Shown here one piece after another: positions 11,454 to 23,989 of a stretch of 64,000 nucleotides of DNA. Under the pieces are notes generated by a model that saw nothing but the letters and a program-made list of their open reading frames with translations, was not told the origin of the DNA and made no database searches. Origin of the DNA: Taxillus chinensis (Eukaryota; Streptophyta; Magnoliopsida; Santalales; Loranthaceae); the NCBI GenBank assembly GCA_023512835.1, contig CM042090.1, positions 9,765,343-9,829,342 on the forward strand. The letters run 5' to 3'. The position numbers and the translations under genes were made by a program. The stretch's first letter is position 1, and every line of letters begins with the position of its first letter.

Positions 11454-12420
11454 AAAATAGGTGATAAACATATAAAAAAACCCATCAAAATAACATAATA
11501 AGACATCATATCATAATGAGAAACATGTCATATATGAATTTTATAGATGTTTAATTTATATTTGAATATCGTATTATAAGATAATGATCTAGGTTAACTA
11601 CGTATATGCTATAACATATCACCAACTGGATTTATACTCTTTTGTGAAGTTCTTTACCCAATACATTGAAAGTATTTATAATTCTATTACCACCTATCAA
11701 CTTACTTTGTCAAAACATAAAATACATAAGTTTAAAATCATAATGTAGAATTAATCATTATATAGTTATAGTAAATAACATGCACAATAGCATTTGAATA
11801 ACAATATGATATTCAATAATATAAGAAAATAAGTTTTGCAATGATAATCCCAATAGCAAAAGGGTTATCTTCTTCAAATAATAAAAGGAATTATTAATAG
11901 AGTTTGGAAAACCTTTAAAAAACTAAAGGAAACAAAAGAAAGAGTAATCATTAAAATTTTCTTGTCGTTCCTTGTATGTCGTCTTAAATCTTTTATAGAA
12001 CTTGAAACTTAGCAAATTTATTCACAATACTGATATTCAATATTATATATATATATATATATATATTGAGAGATTTTATAAAATTTTAGGATATTATGGG
12101 ATCGAACTTGGGAATATGGTTATAAAGAGGGGCTTGTGTTATATTGTTTTTATAGAAGTTCTCTTGCGATGGGAGATACAACAAACAATAATAAAGATGT
12201 AAGAGGATATTGTTATTCCCAATATGAGTTGTTAAGAGTTGGCATAACTGATTGTGTTGTCATTGTTATCAACCCCAGTTTTATCAATTACAGTCCTTGT
12301 TATCAACCTTAAATGAAGATAGAGATATACATCCATTCAAGACCAAATTATACTATATGAAAGAGGAGGTCTAGAGAAGCAGATTGAGGTAAACAACTCC
12401 TGAACCATTCAAATATAATG
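11454..12420. other. AT-rich spacer
   Basis: AT-rich throughout, with an (AT)n tract at about 12043-12066. No gene, RNA gene or element ends could be supported. Confidence 0.5.
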
Positions 12421-12425
12421 ATGGG

Positions 12426-12890
12426 ATGCTTAAACTTCTTTAGCTCAAAATTGCACCACATTTTACCCATGGATATAGAACTTAAAGATCTACAAGTTTG
12501 CCATTGACCATGAGTCATTTTGAGCTCTGTAAAAAATTTTATGGGCAAAATACTCACAACATCGATAAAAACACTCAGACGTGCAAACATAAGATAGGAA
12601 AGTTCAGAATTTTTAGCTCCAAATTTCACCAAATTTTATCATGGATAAAAGGCTTCAATATATATACCTTTGATTTTGACCACAAGTGAATTTGAGCACT
12701 GTAGAAAAAGTTATGGGCAAAATACTCGCATTGAGATGTATAAACATAATAATAGGGACGTTTTGACTTCTTTAGCTCCAAATTTTACCAAATTTCACAG
12801 TGGATAGAAGATTCAATATCTACAACTTTTCTTTTGACTTCAAGTGAATTCGAGCACTGCAGAGAAAGTTATAGTCAAAATACCAACATC
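12426..12890. repeat. Degenerate tandem repeat, three copies of about 170 bp
   Basis: Three successive units share the order CTTTAGCTC, (A)AATTT(C/T)ACCAAATTT, GGATA, GAGC(A/T)CTGTA and TTATGGGCAAAATACTC (around 12430-12590, 12600-12760 and 12765-12885). Such repeats are common inside LTRs or untranslated parts of plant retroelements. Confidence 0.6.
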
Positions 12891-13674
12891 AGCACATGTA
12901 GAGCATAGTTCACTAGATGAATGGCTGAAATTTGTTGAGTTAGGTGAGCTTGATCTATTGGCTAAGAAAAATTCATTTAAATGAGCTTGATCCAATGGAT
13001 GAGATAAAGTAGAGAAAGAAATCAATGGATAAGGCTTAGCTGCTCTAATTAGGTTAACATTCTAATTAAGTTGGCTAATCCAATGGTTGGGATCAGCAAA
13101 GTGAAATCAATGGTCAGAGTTTGATTGAGTAAGATAGAGGGTTTTTGGCTCATATACCAGGGTTGTGGAGACTGTGAAAAATAAGAGATAAGCAAGAGAT
13201 ATTAGAGATCATAGAAGAGAGAGGTAGAGCTCTTGGCGTTTACAGAAATCATCTTGAACCAGTTCGTTGAAGTATTCTGATCAGAGAACAATGAATCTTA
13301 GATTACCAGTATTGAAACTTATTTGTGGGTTGGTATTGTTCTTTTATTCGTTCTTATTACTATTGTTGTAAAAATCAGAACTAGTGAGGTTTGGTTGTTA
13401 TTGAAATTAGGTAGTGAACCCTAAAATCTATAAGGTGATGAACCTTAGATAGCAATGTGCTATTCAAAATTGTTAATGGAAATTCTGTGATCGGTTGATT
13501 GTTGGTCATACCGTAGATGTAGCTTTACTCATTGTAGGGGTGAACCATGTAATTGTTCTGTGACTTGTATTTGTTGTTTCTTTTTATTTGTCATACAAAC
13601 ACAAAATTTGAAATCGATTAAAGTAGACATCACGGGTAAAAAGGAAAATGGTAAAAATTATATTGATACACTGA
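12890..13674 (+). mobile_element. Probable LTR retrotransposon remnant
   Basis: 13400-13620 has the feel of the 3' part of a copia-type LTR: CCCTAAAATC, GTGATGAACC, GGGGTGAACCATGTAATTG and TTTGTTGTTTC. No partner repeat, primer site or target duplication was found, so this rests on compositional resemblance. Confidence 0.3.
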
Positions 13675-13682
13675 TTCACTCT

Positions 13683-14140
13683 TAGGGGTGTAAAATGGAC
13701 CGCCGGTCCGCGGACTAGTCTGTGGTCCGTACGGACCGGAGCGGACTGGACTAGAGAAATTCTAGTCCATTACAATCGCGGGCCTAAACGGCCCGGTCCG
13801 TTTAGGCCCGGTCCATGCGGACCGGTCCGCGAACCGACTTTTTTATTTTTTAAAAATATTTTTTTTAAAACTATTATATATTTTACTTAGTATATTAGTA
13901 CCTAGAGCCTAAACCTATTAATTTTAAAATAAATATTTAGAAATATAAACTATTGAATATAATTTTTAAATTAAAATTTTAAGTTATTTTAAATAAAATT
14001 AACTTATAATAAGTTTTAAAATAAATAAATAAATATGGACCGGTCCGCGTCCGCATACGGACCGGACCGGACCAGAAAAATTCTGATCCATTAAAAGTAC
14101 GGGCCTAAACGGGCTAGGTCCGGTCTGTTTTACACTCCTA
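13683..14140. mobile_element. GC-rich-ended hAT MITE, 458 bp
   Basis: The terminal inverted repeats are TAGGGGTGTAAAATGGACCG (left) and CGGTCTGTTTTACACTCCTA (right), followed inward by many GGACCGG/CCGGTCC words on both sides and an AT-rich centre (13845-14030). The flanks TTCACTCT (13675-13682) and TTCACTCC (14141-14148) form an 8-bp target duplication with one mismatch. No coding capacity. Confidence 0.88.
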
Positions 14141-14159
14141 TTCACTCCCCTCTCAGTGC

Positions 14160-14640
14160 GTAGATGAGAATTTCAGACACACGATAATACATGCAAAAAA
14201 GGAAAAATATGGGAATACAAAATAATATAAGCCGGAGATGTGAGACAAGTAATAATGAAGATGTGGAACACACAATAATACATGGCCTATAAAGTTTTGA
14301 CTCAATTGAACATCTCCAAATATGAAAATACTTTATACTAAAATTTTCTCTTATATAAATTTCATAAGGTGTTTTTATAACTCCTGTAGTTGACATTTTA
14401 TTCATAATATAAGTTATTATTTTGAGTGCTCCTAAGAAATAATGGAGATGTGAGGATACACAATAATACTAGCATAATGGAGGAGATGAGATAAGAAATA
14501 ATGCAAACAATAATGAAGACATATAGACATGTAATAATAGAAGCAATAATAATGAAGATGTAGGATACACAATAATACAGGTAATAATGGAGGAAATGAG
14601 ATAAGTAATAATGCAAGTAATTATGGGGATATAGATATCT
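14160..14640. repeat. Degenerate minisatellite (AATAATG/GAGATGTGAGA units)
   Basis: Words such as CACAATAATAC, AAGTAATAATG and GGAGATGTG(A)G recur at irregular spacing of 25-50 bases along the whole stretch. This explains the low-complexity minus-strand frames rich in Tyr, Ile and Ser. Confidence 0.6.
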
Positions 14641-16560
14641 TATTCTTTGATTTATGAGTGCTTTTGACTTATAGGGTTCTTTTATCACTAAAAGTCTTAT
14701 AATTGCAATGACTACTACATGCTTACTATTTAAATAATAACTTTATTGATTTTCAACAAAATCAAACATGGTCGATTTTATTGGATATTTAACTTTATTA
14801 CCTAGTTACCATTTAAAAGTAGGTTTATATCATTTGAATTTGTACATATGAAGTTATAAAACCTCCAAGGATGGCTTATAAAGGTTGCATGAGTCTATCG
14901 TTCACGTAATTGTAAGTTACTATTCGAATGCGTTGATATTATTCATTAAAATTTTATCGTTTAAACTTTCTTACTAATTTTGACAAAGTGAGTTTAAGTA
15001 TGTGATTCATGTTAACTAAATCAATCATTAAAATATTTTATTTAATATGATTAGTTTAAATTACATAAATTAATATCATATCATAATGCGATAAAATTAA
15101 TGAAACTTTTACATTTAAAACTAAAATGAATCATTGACTTACATACTATTTCTTGAATCATATCTATGTACATTCATACAATGAAACAAGCTTCTGTAGC
15201 AAAGTTACATTATTCTTTTGGTAATAGTAGTGTCGTAAATATAACATGAATGAGTTCAAAAAAAAATCTTTTCCTTTAATTTGCTTCAATTGTAGTCAAT
15301 GATTATGAGCAATCAATTCATTTATGACAAAGAGTAGGCTCCTAATCTCAACTTGCATCATTTGTCTATCTTCATTGCATGTATTGACAATTTCATAATG
15401 TGCATTCACATGATAATTTGATGTTATAACATTGCACTATTTTATATAATGCTATTTTTTTCCTTTGTATAAAGTTTCTTAACACATGAAATCTTGAATA
15501 AAGATGAAAAGGTTATGGCACTTTCATTTAGTTTTAATATCTTAAAATAAAGTTTTCTAAAAAAAGTATCATATCACTTTTAAGTATTTTTGTCATTTAA
15601 TGGTTATCATATTAATTACTTAATATTTATCTGTAATTTTTTTACTAAAATTTAAAATTTAATATTTAAATCAAATTTGTGAGTAAATTATTGAATTATT
15701 GAAGTTGTTAAATAAATTATTGAATTATTGAATTATTGAGTAAATTATTGAATTATTGAATTATTGAGTAAATTATTGAATTTGTTAAATAAATTATCCA
15801 CATATTCAATTTAAATAAAAGTAAACTACTGTTGAAGTTGTGAGTTTCACAACTTCTTGAAAGCCGCTCACTACCTGCATGATCAATAAGATTTAAGAGT
15901 TAAAGACAATGTGCACTTGTTGTTCAGTGCTCTTATTTAATAGTATGGTTTTTACCTGACCCAGTTTGGCCATAAGCAAATAATCATACCTTATTACTAT
16001 CCAGGGCACTTTGAATGAGCTGTGATATATATCTCCATAAATACATCCAGTTGTGAGGGGTCATGTCATGTGAAAACACTCTCGTCATATTTGAAAGTAT
16101 ATATGCTTCTGCCCATTCTGTATTAAGTCAATGCTTCTTCTAAGAGCTTCAGTCGACGTAGGGATTCGTAACCACATCTGTTTCCTTTGCATTACAATCA
16201 TCAGGTAACAATGGTCTCATCCTGAGGAATTAATACGCGAATGTTCCCTTTCAATTCCCAAATAGTAGTGTTATGCAACTTCTTTCTCAACTTCTCCCCT
16301 TCAGCTACTAATTAAAAGCTTAATTAGCTTCTGGCAGGCGACCCTGCAATTCATGCACTAATTATCTCTTGCTTTTTCTGAAGTACATAAATCAGCCATC
16401 TTCAATTCTTCATTAGCTCCAGCCAATCGATACCACAGACATCAAATGCAATTGTTCACAACACGTATTCGTGGCCTTAGTTGAACTCCCCACGTGCTGC
16501 TGTCCTTGTGACCAGGTACAAAAAGCCACTGTAGAGAGTAGACAGTCCTTGAAACGTAAT
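14641..16560. other. AT-rich spacer upstream of the mannanase gene
   Basis: No gene is supportable. 15670-15790 carries a short tandem repeat built from TTATTGAATTATTGA. The last 500 bases are less AT-rich and probably include regulatory DNA of the mannanase gene: a CACGTG palindrome (G-box core) is at 16491-16496. Confidence 0.5.
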
Positions 16561-16595
16561 GCGCGGCGCAAATTGTGGCCCTCATGGCGCCCGAC

Positions 16596-16603
16596 TATAA
16601 ATA
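16596..16603 (+). promoter_or_regulatory. TATA box candidate for the mannanase gene
   Basis: TATAAATA in a locally GC-rich setting, 456 bases before the start codon. This would imply a long leader. An ACGTCA bZIP-type core lies at about 16649. The position is plausible but not proven. Confidence 0.35.
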
Positions 16604-17016
16604 AAGGAGATATAATTAAATAAAAGAAAATGAAAGTTTCCCGTCTTACGTCAGATCTATTAAGACAGGTTCACATTAGTGTAGCTGTGTAGGAACGACA
16701 CCGGTGCCACCCCCCTCCACATGGACTTGGCCGCTACTTTGGGACGCGTCGTGTTTTGGTGGGTGGGTTAGAAACTTTGAGCTTCAGATATCAACAAATC
16801 GTTTTCGTCACTTTGTCCGTTTGTCGGCCAGAAGCTCAAAGTGAGTGGCCCCACTCCACGCGCACCACCAAAGCTGTCAAGCAGCGACGCATGCAGAGCA
16901 CCGTCTGATCGGACAACAACTTGAAAACACATGTCTTAAGATCAAACGTTAGACTTGCACTAACACAACACACAAAGTAACAAACTAAATTGCGAGTGTG
17001 ACGGAGTGTGCGTGGG

Positions 17017-17020
<4 letters not shown>

Positions 17021-17058
<38 letters not shown>
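17021..17058 (+). repeat. (GA)n tract running into the mannanase start codon
   Basis: About 19 GA units end directly at the A of the ATG (17059). GA/CT tracts are common in plant 5' leaders. An upstream in-frame ATG at 17008 would read through the tract as an Arg-Glu repeat; I regard that as leader sequence, because the residues from 17059 form a normal signal peptide. Confidence 0.9.
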
Positions 17059-17062
<4 letters not shown>

Positions 17063-17487
17063 AGGTATTGGTTTTGGTTATTTTTGTGGCGCTTGGGGTG
17101 ATGCACAGAGATGGAATTGTGACCGAAGCGGAGGCGGGGGAAGGATTCGTGGGGACGAGAGGCGTGCAATTTGTGCTCAACGGGAGCCCCTTCTACTCCA
17201 ACGGCTTCAACGCCTACTGGTTGATGTACGTGGCGTCCGAGCCAACTCAGCGATTTAAGGTCTCTGCCGCGTTTCGCGAAGCCACCTCCCACGGCCTCAC
17301 CGTCGCCAGAACTTGGGCCTTCAGCGATGGCGGCTACAGCCCCCTCCAGTACTCACCCGGAGTCTACAACGACCAAATGTTTAAGGTAGCTGTGGAAATG
17401 AGACCACCCCTTTTTTTTTAATTTCTTTTACCTTTCCTAGACCAATTTTGATTTGCTTGTTTGTTTGTGTTTCAATTTGGATGTGTG

Positions 17488-17539
<52 letters not shown>

Positions 17540-19882
17540 TTAGGGGTTGGATTTTGTTGTGGCTGAAGCGGGGAAGTATGGGATTAAGCTTGTGCTTAGC
17601 TTGGTGAACAACTACGACAATCTTGGGGGGAAGAAGCAGTATGTGAATTGGGGTAGAAATCAGGGCCAGTCCCTCACATCTGATGATGATTTCTTCACCA
17701 ACCAAGTTGTTAAGGGATTCTACAAGGACCATGTTAAGGTAATTGGAGCACCCCTTTTGGTCTCTCTATCTCTCTCTAAATTATAGAAATTCAAAAGGCT
17801 GCAAATTTGTTTGGTAGTAGTATTGGGTGTGTCTCATAATTATGAAATTCAGAGTTTATATTCTGTAATGTGCGAGTATAGTAGAATTGGATCAACTCTA
17901 AATCAGATTTGTATATCTACTCTGCAGACTGTTTTAAACAGATATAACACCATGACTGGGATTCATTACAAGGATGACCCTACAATTATGGCATGGGAGC
18001 TTATGAATGAGCCCAGGTGCACATCAGATTCATCAGGAAAGACCATCCAGGTTAAGTTGTGGACTACTCTATGCTTCATGTGCCTCTGTGAAATTGTTAA
18101 TTCTTCTTCCGTTATATTATAGCCCTCATCCTTAAATTTCCTACTATTATCCTACCTTTGTCATTTGTCCCATACATGAATATGATCAGGAGATTGGCTT
18201 GTTTGGTGCCATTGCATTGCTCTTGTTGACCTTTGGATGCTTTATGCTTTTAATAGTTGCTTTTGTGGTTGTTTCTGAATTTGGCTTCACTGTGGACTGG
18301 TTGCCGTGATTACTATTAAATATTTGTTGCATGAATGTTTCTGTTATCAAATTCTTGTTGAATCACTACTACTTTCTACTCCCATGAGGCAGCACGAAAA
18401 TTTTATGATAAATCTGTACTTGCTTCTGTGCTAGACTTGGATAATGGAGATGGCCTCTCATGTGAAGTCCATAGACAGCAAACACTTGCTGGAAGCAGGC
18501 TTAGAAGGTTTTTACGGGGAATCAACTCCTGAGAAGATGAGGCTTAATCCTGGTTTCAATGTTGGAACTGACTTCATTGCAAACAATCAGATTGCTGGGA
18601 TTGATTTTGCTACAGTTCATTCATACCCGGATCAATGGTAAATAGTATTTCATTATGCTTATAATCTAGATATGGAATTGATAGATTTGGAATAAAGAAT
18701 GTTGACAGATATGAATGTTTGGAAGAGAAGGATTATTGGATCAAATATAATCTTTCTATTTATTTTGGTTCATATAGCTGATCTCAAATAAATTTGTTGG
18801 TTTGGTAAATTTTAAAATAAATAATTAATTAAAACATGCTAGAATATCTGTGGTGTGACTGTCCAATTCACCAATGAGATCTTGCACATAGGTTGCCACT
18901 TGCAACACTATTTGCAGATATCATTTAAAACAATTTCAAACTTGCTAGAATTTTTGTGGTGCTTTTCGGAGTGACTAATTTACTAATGAGATCTTATGCG
19001 TAATGCAACACGCTTATCTGCAGATATCATTTGAAACAGGTTTAAAACATGCTAGAATTTCTGCGGTGCTTTCTTGAATGACCAATTCACCATTGTGATC
19101 TTGCACGCAATTTAACACTCTTTGGATATTATTTAAAACAATTTGAAAGCTAGCTAGAATTTCTGTGCTGCTTTCTGGAATGACCAATTCACCATTGAAA
19201 TCTTGCACATAATTGACCATACTATTTGCAGTCTGCTAAAACTGGTTCACCAATGTGAATTTCAAATCTAGCTACTGCTATGCAGCTGCTCAGTGAGTGG
19301 GATACCTCCTGCTAAAATATCACAGTAATTGCCTACCACTAGGAACTGCTATTAATTTAAAATCATTATTTAGACTGTATGATACGGTTACTGATGGGAA
19401 TTTCTTTGTGCCGATGCATGAACAGGCTATCTAGCGTAGATGACCAATCTCAACTTTCTTTCCTGAGGAACTGGCTCGGCTCCCACATACAGGATGCCAA
19501 ATCCTTTATTAGGAAGCCACTTCTTCTCACAGAATTTGGAAAATCATCCAATTATACCGGTTTCAGTGACGAACAGAGAAACTCTATGTTCATTACAGTC
19601 TACTTCAATGTGTACTCGTCAGCTAGAACAGGGGGTGCAGCTGCTGGAAGCCTATTTTGGCAGCTGCTAACTGAAGGGATGGACAACTTCCGGGATGGGT
19701 ATGAGATCATTCTCAGTGAAAACCTCTCCACAGCAAATGTGATTGCGCAGGAGTCTCATAAACTTTATCAGATCCGGAAAATGTATGCAAGACAGAGGAA
19801 TGTGGAGAAGGTGAGGAGGGCAAAAGCCATTAGAAGGGCTGAATGGTTGGTTAAAAACCGGGGCAAGCATATAGGCAATTAG
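17059..19882 (+). CDS. Endo-beta-1,4-mannanase, glycoside hydrolase family 5 (5 exons)
   Basis: Exons 17059-17385, 17544-17738, 17928-18050, 18435-18637 and 19426-19882 join in phase to 434 residues, the usual length for plant mannan endo-1,4-beta-mannosidases. The enzyme cuts internal beta-1,4 bonds of mannans and galacto/glucomannans in cell walls. Residues 1 to about 27 form a signal peptide, so it is secreted. Family motifs visible: [59 protein letters not shown] with the acid/base Glu202, HSYPDQW, and LLLTEFGKS with the nucleophile Glu319, then [10 protein letters not shown]. All key positions are present and no frame is broken. The C-terminal tail (about 400-434) is strongly basic. Which MAN subgroup it belongs to cannot be decided without a tree. 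Intron 1 ends with a (GT)n tract at its acceptor, and intron 4 carries a tandem repeat. Confidence 0.96.
17490..17538 (+). repeat. (GT)n microsatellite at the 3' end of mannanase intron 1
   Basis: About 24 GT units occupy the place where a polypyrimidine tract would normally lie; CTTAG (17539-17543) follows immediately as the acceptor. Confidence 0.93.
18833..19240 (+). repeat. Tandem repeat in mannanase intron 4, about four copies of 100-130 bp
   Basis: The units share the order GCTAGAAT(A/T)T(C/T)TG(T/C)GGTG, TGACCAATTCACCA(T/A)TG, ATCTTGCAC and GCAGATATCATTTAAAAC. Successive copies begin near 18835, 18945, 19045 and 19150. They are diverged from one another. Confidence 0.7.
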
Positions 19883-20600
19883 AATTTAGAAGATAAATTT
19901 CTTGCATGGAGTACAAGCGTTTGCGAAGAAGTGCAACAATGTTGAAATGACCGGTTTGTAGTGAGTCAAGTTTTTACGAACATGCCATCTTTACCATAAT
20001 CTGATAGTGTTTGAAGTAGTCCATATTGCTCTGTTCCCGTGGAATAGTTTATAAGAAATGTATAAGCCATACATACACAAAGAGTACACGTACGCGTGAC
20101 GTGTGACGTGTTACTGTAATTGTCTCCACTTTCCCAACCGATCTCTGCTCAATTGACCTGAAATTGAATGGTTGAAATTTAATAGCTCATTAACTTTTCG
20201 TGGTAATTTTAAATTTTGATAGTAGACTGCCATGTTAAGTTTTTTAAAAATTGCCGTATACGTGAGAGAATTGAGGGTCCGTATAAATAGAGGGCGTGCT
20301 AAAATGCAATGGGTGGTGCAATTAAACGAACATGGCATTCAAGATCCGCATGGATATATGATATATCACTGGCTTATTTGTATTTTGCCTTTGTAAAAGT
20401 CATTGGGCTGGAAGTTTGGTGGCCAATGATGTTGATGAATTATTAAAACGTGGTAGCTTTAGTAAATCAATTTTACCCAAGTTCTAACACAAGGTTTACA
20501 TCCTTTCCTTTTTCCATCTCCTTTTTTCTGGCTGGCGGAAAAAAAAAACTCCACTAGCTTTTCTTGCTGGTGCTCCCCTTTACAGTCTGAACTCATTAGT
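19883..20600. other. 3' flank of the mannanase gene
   Basis: Probable 3' UTR over the first 200 bases, then spacer. TATAAATAG at 20282-20290 followed by ordinary sequence could be a cryptic promoter, but no reading frame follows it. Confidence 0.4.
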
Positions 20601-20606
20601 TTAATG

Positions 20607-20610
<4 letters not shown>

Positions 20611-20668
<58 letters not shown>

Positions 20669-20790
20669 TTTTAAAAAAAATAAAAATAAAGGGGGGGGGG
20701 GGGTTTTATTTTTTTTTTTTTTTTTTATTATAATAAATTATTAGTTTAAAAAAAAATAAAATATAATATTTTTTTTTTTTTTTTTAAAAC
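20611..20790. repeat. Homopolymer block: A54, G13 and long T runs
   Basis: Fifty-four consecutive A (20611-20664), a short AT mix, thirteen consecutive G (20691-20703), then long T runs to about 20785. It could be an expanded poly-A end of a retroposed sequence or an assembly artefact. Confidence 0.85.
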
Positions 20791-20799
20791 CTATATAAG

Positions 20800-21580
20800 G
20801 CACAAAATTTCAAAAACTTTATTAGCTTTGATGCTTTGCTCAAAACAAAAGATTGTGTGATGAACACCATAAAGAGAAGAGTATTGTTAGGTATAATCGT
20901 ATAAATAATTAAATTTCGCATAGGCATTGCCGCTGTAGAGCTATGTGATTGAGAGTTGTGTTATGTTGTAGTTCAATCACACGGCGGCACATCAGTGGCA
21001 CTTGCATGAGACTAAAACTAATTTCATAAAGAAAATACCGAAGTGAGATGTCAAGCCTACCCTGCCCCTGAACCCATATAATTTTCAAACACATTACTAT
21101 ACATAAAAACATTCTTGTATATACACATGCAACTAATTTCTTGCTTAAGAAATGTGTCCGGAAATTAATAGTTTTGCTTGTTTTTCTTATAGGGAGAAAA
21201 TGCAAGGCAAAGGGCAAAAGGGTTATAAATAAAGGATCTCATTGTAATGCGCATGATAACTTAGGTGAAGAATCACTAGTATAGTATCTAATGATGTGGC
21301 GTTTTGAATGAATAAGTTATTAGTTTCTTATTTTATGTTCCATCAATTTAAGAGTAAATCCTTTCAAGTCTAATTTTTATTTGGGCTCAAACTACATTAT
21401 ACACCAAACACAAAGGGTAAATGGGTTGACGATTAGTACCAACTAAATTATATAGCAGGTGATATCCTAAATGAACCTATACAATCATAAATTAGGAGTA
21501 ATGATGGGAGAATTTTTATCAACTTTTTAGGGCTATCTTGGTTACATTTTTATACTCTTTTACTTTATTTATTACCCAAT
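20800..21580. other. Spacer without supportable features
   Basis: AT-rich, with no open frame resembling a known family. Confidence 0.5.
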
Positions 21581-21589
21581 TAAATGACA

Positions 21590-23130
21590 TTATCATATTT
21601 TTATGTCCTAACTTAGGACATAGGATTTCTTGGAGTTTTTGTGGTATTTTTGTTATGTTTTAGTATAAATCTAAGAATCAAGGAAGAATTCACCAAATCG
21701 TCATAAGAAAGTTAGAATCCCAAAGACCTAAAGTCCACGACGAGCGAATTTTAAGTTGGCCAGGTAAAGGTCGAGTGAAGCCAATTTTTGCATATTTGGT
21801 GTCTTAAAGTCTCACTGAAGAAAACATCTTTCTAGTAGAGTGAAATCCGATGTGGTCAGATGAAGATCGGGTGAAGCTTTCTTCACCTGACCAAGCCCAA
21901 ATTTTGGCGTTAGAATCGTCATTATGACAACTCATTTATTTCCTTTTGGATGGAATTCATTTGGACAAAGAATAAGCATTAACTCTTAAGTCAAAAAGCA
22001 ATTAAAAGAAGAAATTCAAATTCAAATGAGTACTTTACATTGCGATAGGAGCCTTCTCAAATTTAAATAAGTGATAAGTGATGCATATTTAATCTCTTTT
22101 TCAAATTCAAAAAAAGAGTTACAAGAGATTAAATAGAAGTATTTGGTTGGGGGAATAATAAAGAAATTCAAATTTAAGGTTAGGAGGCCATAAAAGGGTA
22201 TCAAATCATCCAATATTCTACCATCTTAGATCTACCATTCTACCATCATCTAGAGTAGAGAAAGGGAGATTTGAAGAAGGTTTGGGTACAAATTAGAGCT
22301 TGAAGGCATTTTACTTGGAAAAAAAGATCGACCTTGAAAATTCTTGGTCAAAATAGGCAAGCAATTTTTTTGTGTGTTCTCTTTCCATGTATTGTAATTC
22401 TTTTATTTTCAACCAAACTAAGGCAGATTTAATATCCTTGATTGGGGTTAGGATGGAGTTTGATGTAATGTATTAAATTATAATATTTTAGTTTAATTTT
22501 TTTCACCTTGTGAGTGTTTATTGAATATCTTGGGTTTAAAACATAAAATGGACTTAGCCATTTCATTTTATCATCGTAGGTATTTATATAAAAGATTAAA
22601 AAATAAAACATAATTATTAAAAAAATCAAGATACTCAAACTAAGAGTTACATAATTTGCGAAAGCCAATGTAAAACCTAGGATACCAAGTTAAGAGTGGG
22701 TATGGTGCTAGCTCTAAACTAAACAATTCAAAACTTAAAGGGTCACTTGTCCCCTATGCTAGGATGTACACAGAATTATGACACTTGAAAAAAGCTAATT
22801 CATGCATTAAAGGTTGGGTATTAGACAATGATCACAATGAAATAATTAAATTGAACTAAGGCATAATCTTTGGAAAAATACATCAAATGAAATCTTAACT
22901 CCAATTGCCTTCATAAATTGAATCTCTTACTTTGAAAAGTATTTTCCATCTCTCACATTTTTTAAAACAATCTGTTTAAATTTAGTTTTGTTTTTATAGT
23001 ATTCCAATCAAAAAAAATTTCTAAGCTAGTTTAAAAATTTTAAATTCTTTATCCTTCCCTTGGGTTCGACAATCGGACTTAAAATCCACTTTATTACTTG
23101 TCACAATTCGTACACTTACGATTCACCGAT
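21590..23130 (+). mobile_element. Probable gypsy-type LTR remnant
   Basis: The stretch contains the phrases GGTCGAGTGAAGC and CAGATGAAGATCGGGTGAAG, and near its end CCTTGGGTTCGACAATCGG, TTTATTACTTGTCAC and CGTACACTTACGATT, which resemble the 3' region of large gypsy-type LTRs. Neither end is secure and no target duplication was found. Confidence 0.35.
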
Positions 23131-23199
23131 CAAGTAATCATGTACATTCCCAATGAAGTGCAATTGAACAATAGATCCAACAATTATATTTCATGTCAA

Positions 23200-23860
23200 A
23201 CTAATATAACCTAAACTGACATGTATCAAATCATCACAAGTGTTCCAATCAATATAACTGTCACGAACCTATGTCTAAGAAACGAATAATAAAACAAAGT
23301 ATGTCAAACAACAAAACATGCATAAACAATGAAGGCAAACCCTACATTAAGAAAGGTCTTGATTGCTCAGCTGAACATTATACCTTCAATCAGGACCTGA
23401 AAAAGAGTAACAACAGAGTAGGATGAACATGAATGCCTAATAAGTGACCTACAACTCTACCACCCTGCAGTATAACAAAACTTAGAACTACATACTCAAT
23501 ATATACATGTATCGATATAGTGCCCTAGATTATCGTTTTAGTTATCACATCAATGAACAAAACAATAGCCACATACCAATACATAACATATTACATCATA
23601 ATAGAACATTCCAACAAGTAAGCACAAAAACATCGCCACAATCATCCTATCCTTTGTTAATCACATTACAAATGGTTATATCCTAACCATCCATATATGG
23701 GACCTATAATCTTACAACAGCTATATGCATGGGACCTCATAAATCCCACAGATTAGCTAGTCATATATGGGACCTATGATTATCCATATCATTGGCCACA
23801 TATGAGACCCACGATTGTCCTAAACGTAGGTCTCTATAATGAAAAACCCCAACCTCAACG
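23200..23860. other. Repeat-derived spacer
   Basis: Contains repeated CATATATGGGACCTA(T/C)(A/G)AT-type words between 23690 and 23825 (CCATATATGGGACC, TCATATATGGGACC, CACATATGAGACCC), indicating a short degenerate tandem repeat. No gene is supportable. Confidence 0.45.
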
Positions 23861-23989
23861 TTTTTTTTAAATTATTTTTAATAAAGAGGTTGAATCATTT
23901 GATAATGGGCCAACAAAAGTTTTAAAACTTATGAAAGGAGATGGAGAGAGATTGCATGGAAGTCCAATCCCTTCTACAATTGAGGTGCA

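Noticed and set aside
17008..17058. N-terminal extension of the mannanase starting with Met-Arg-Gly-Cys and an Arg-Glu repeat
   Set aside because: It is the translated (GA)n leader; the normal signal peptide begins at 17059.
16836..17292. Minus-strand open frames of 110 and 114 residues
   Set aside because: They are antisense to mannanase exon 1 and its GA tract (Ser-Leu repeats) and resemble nothing.
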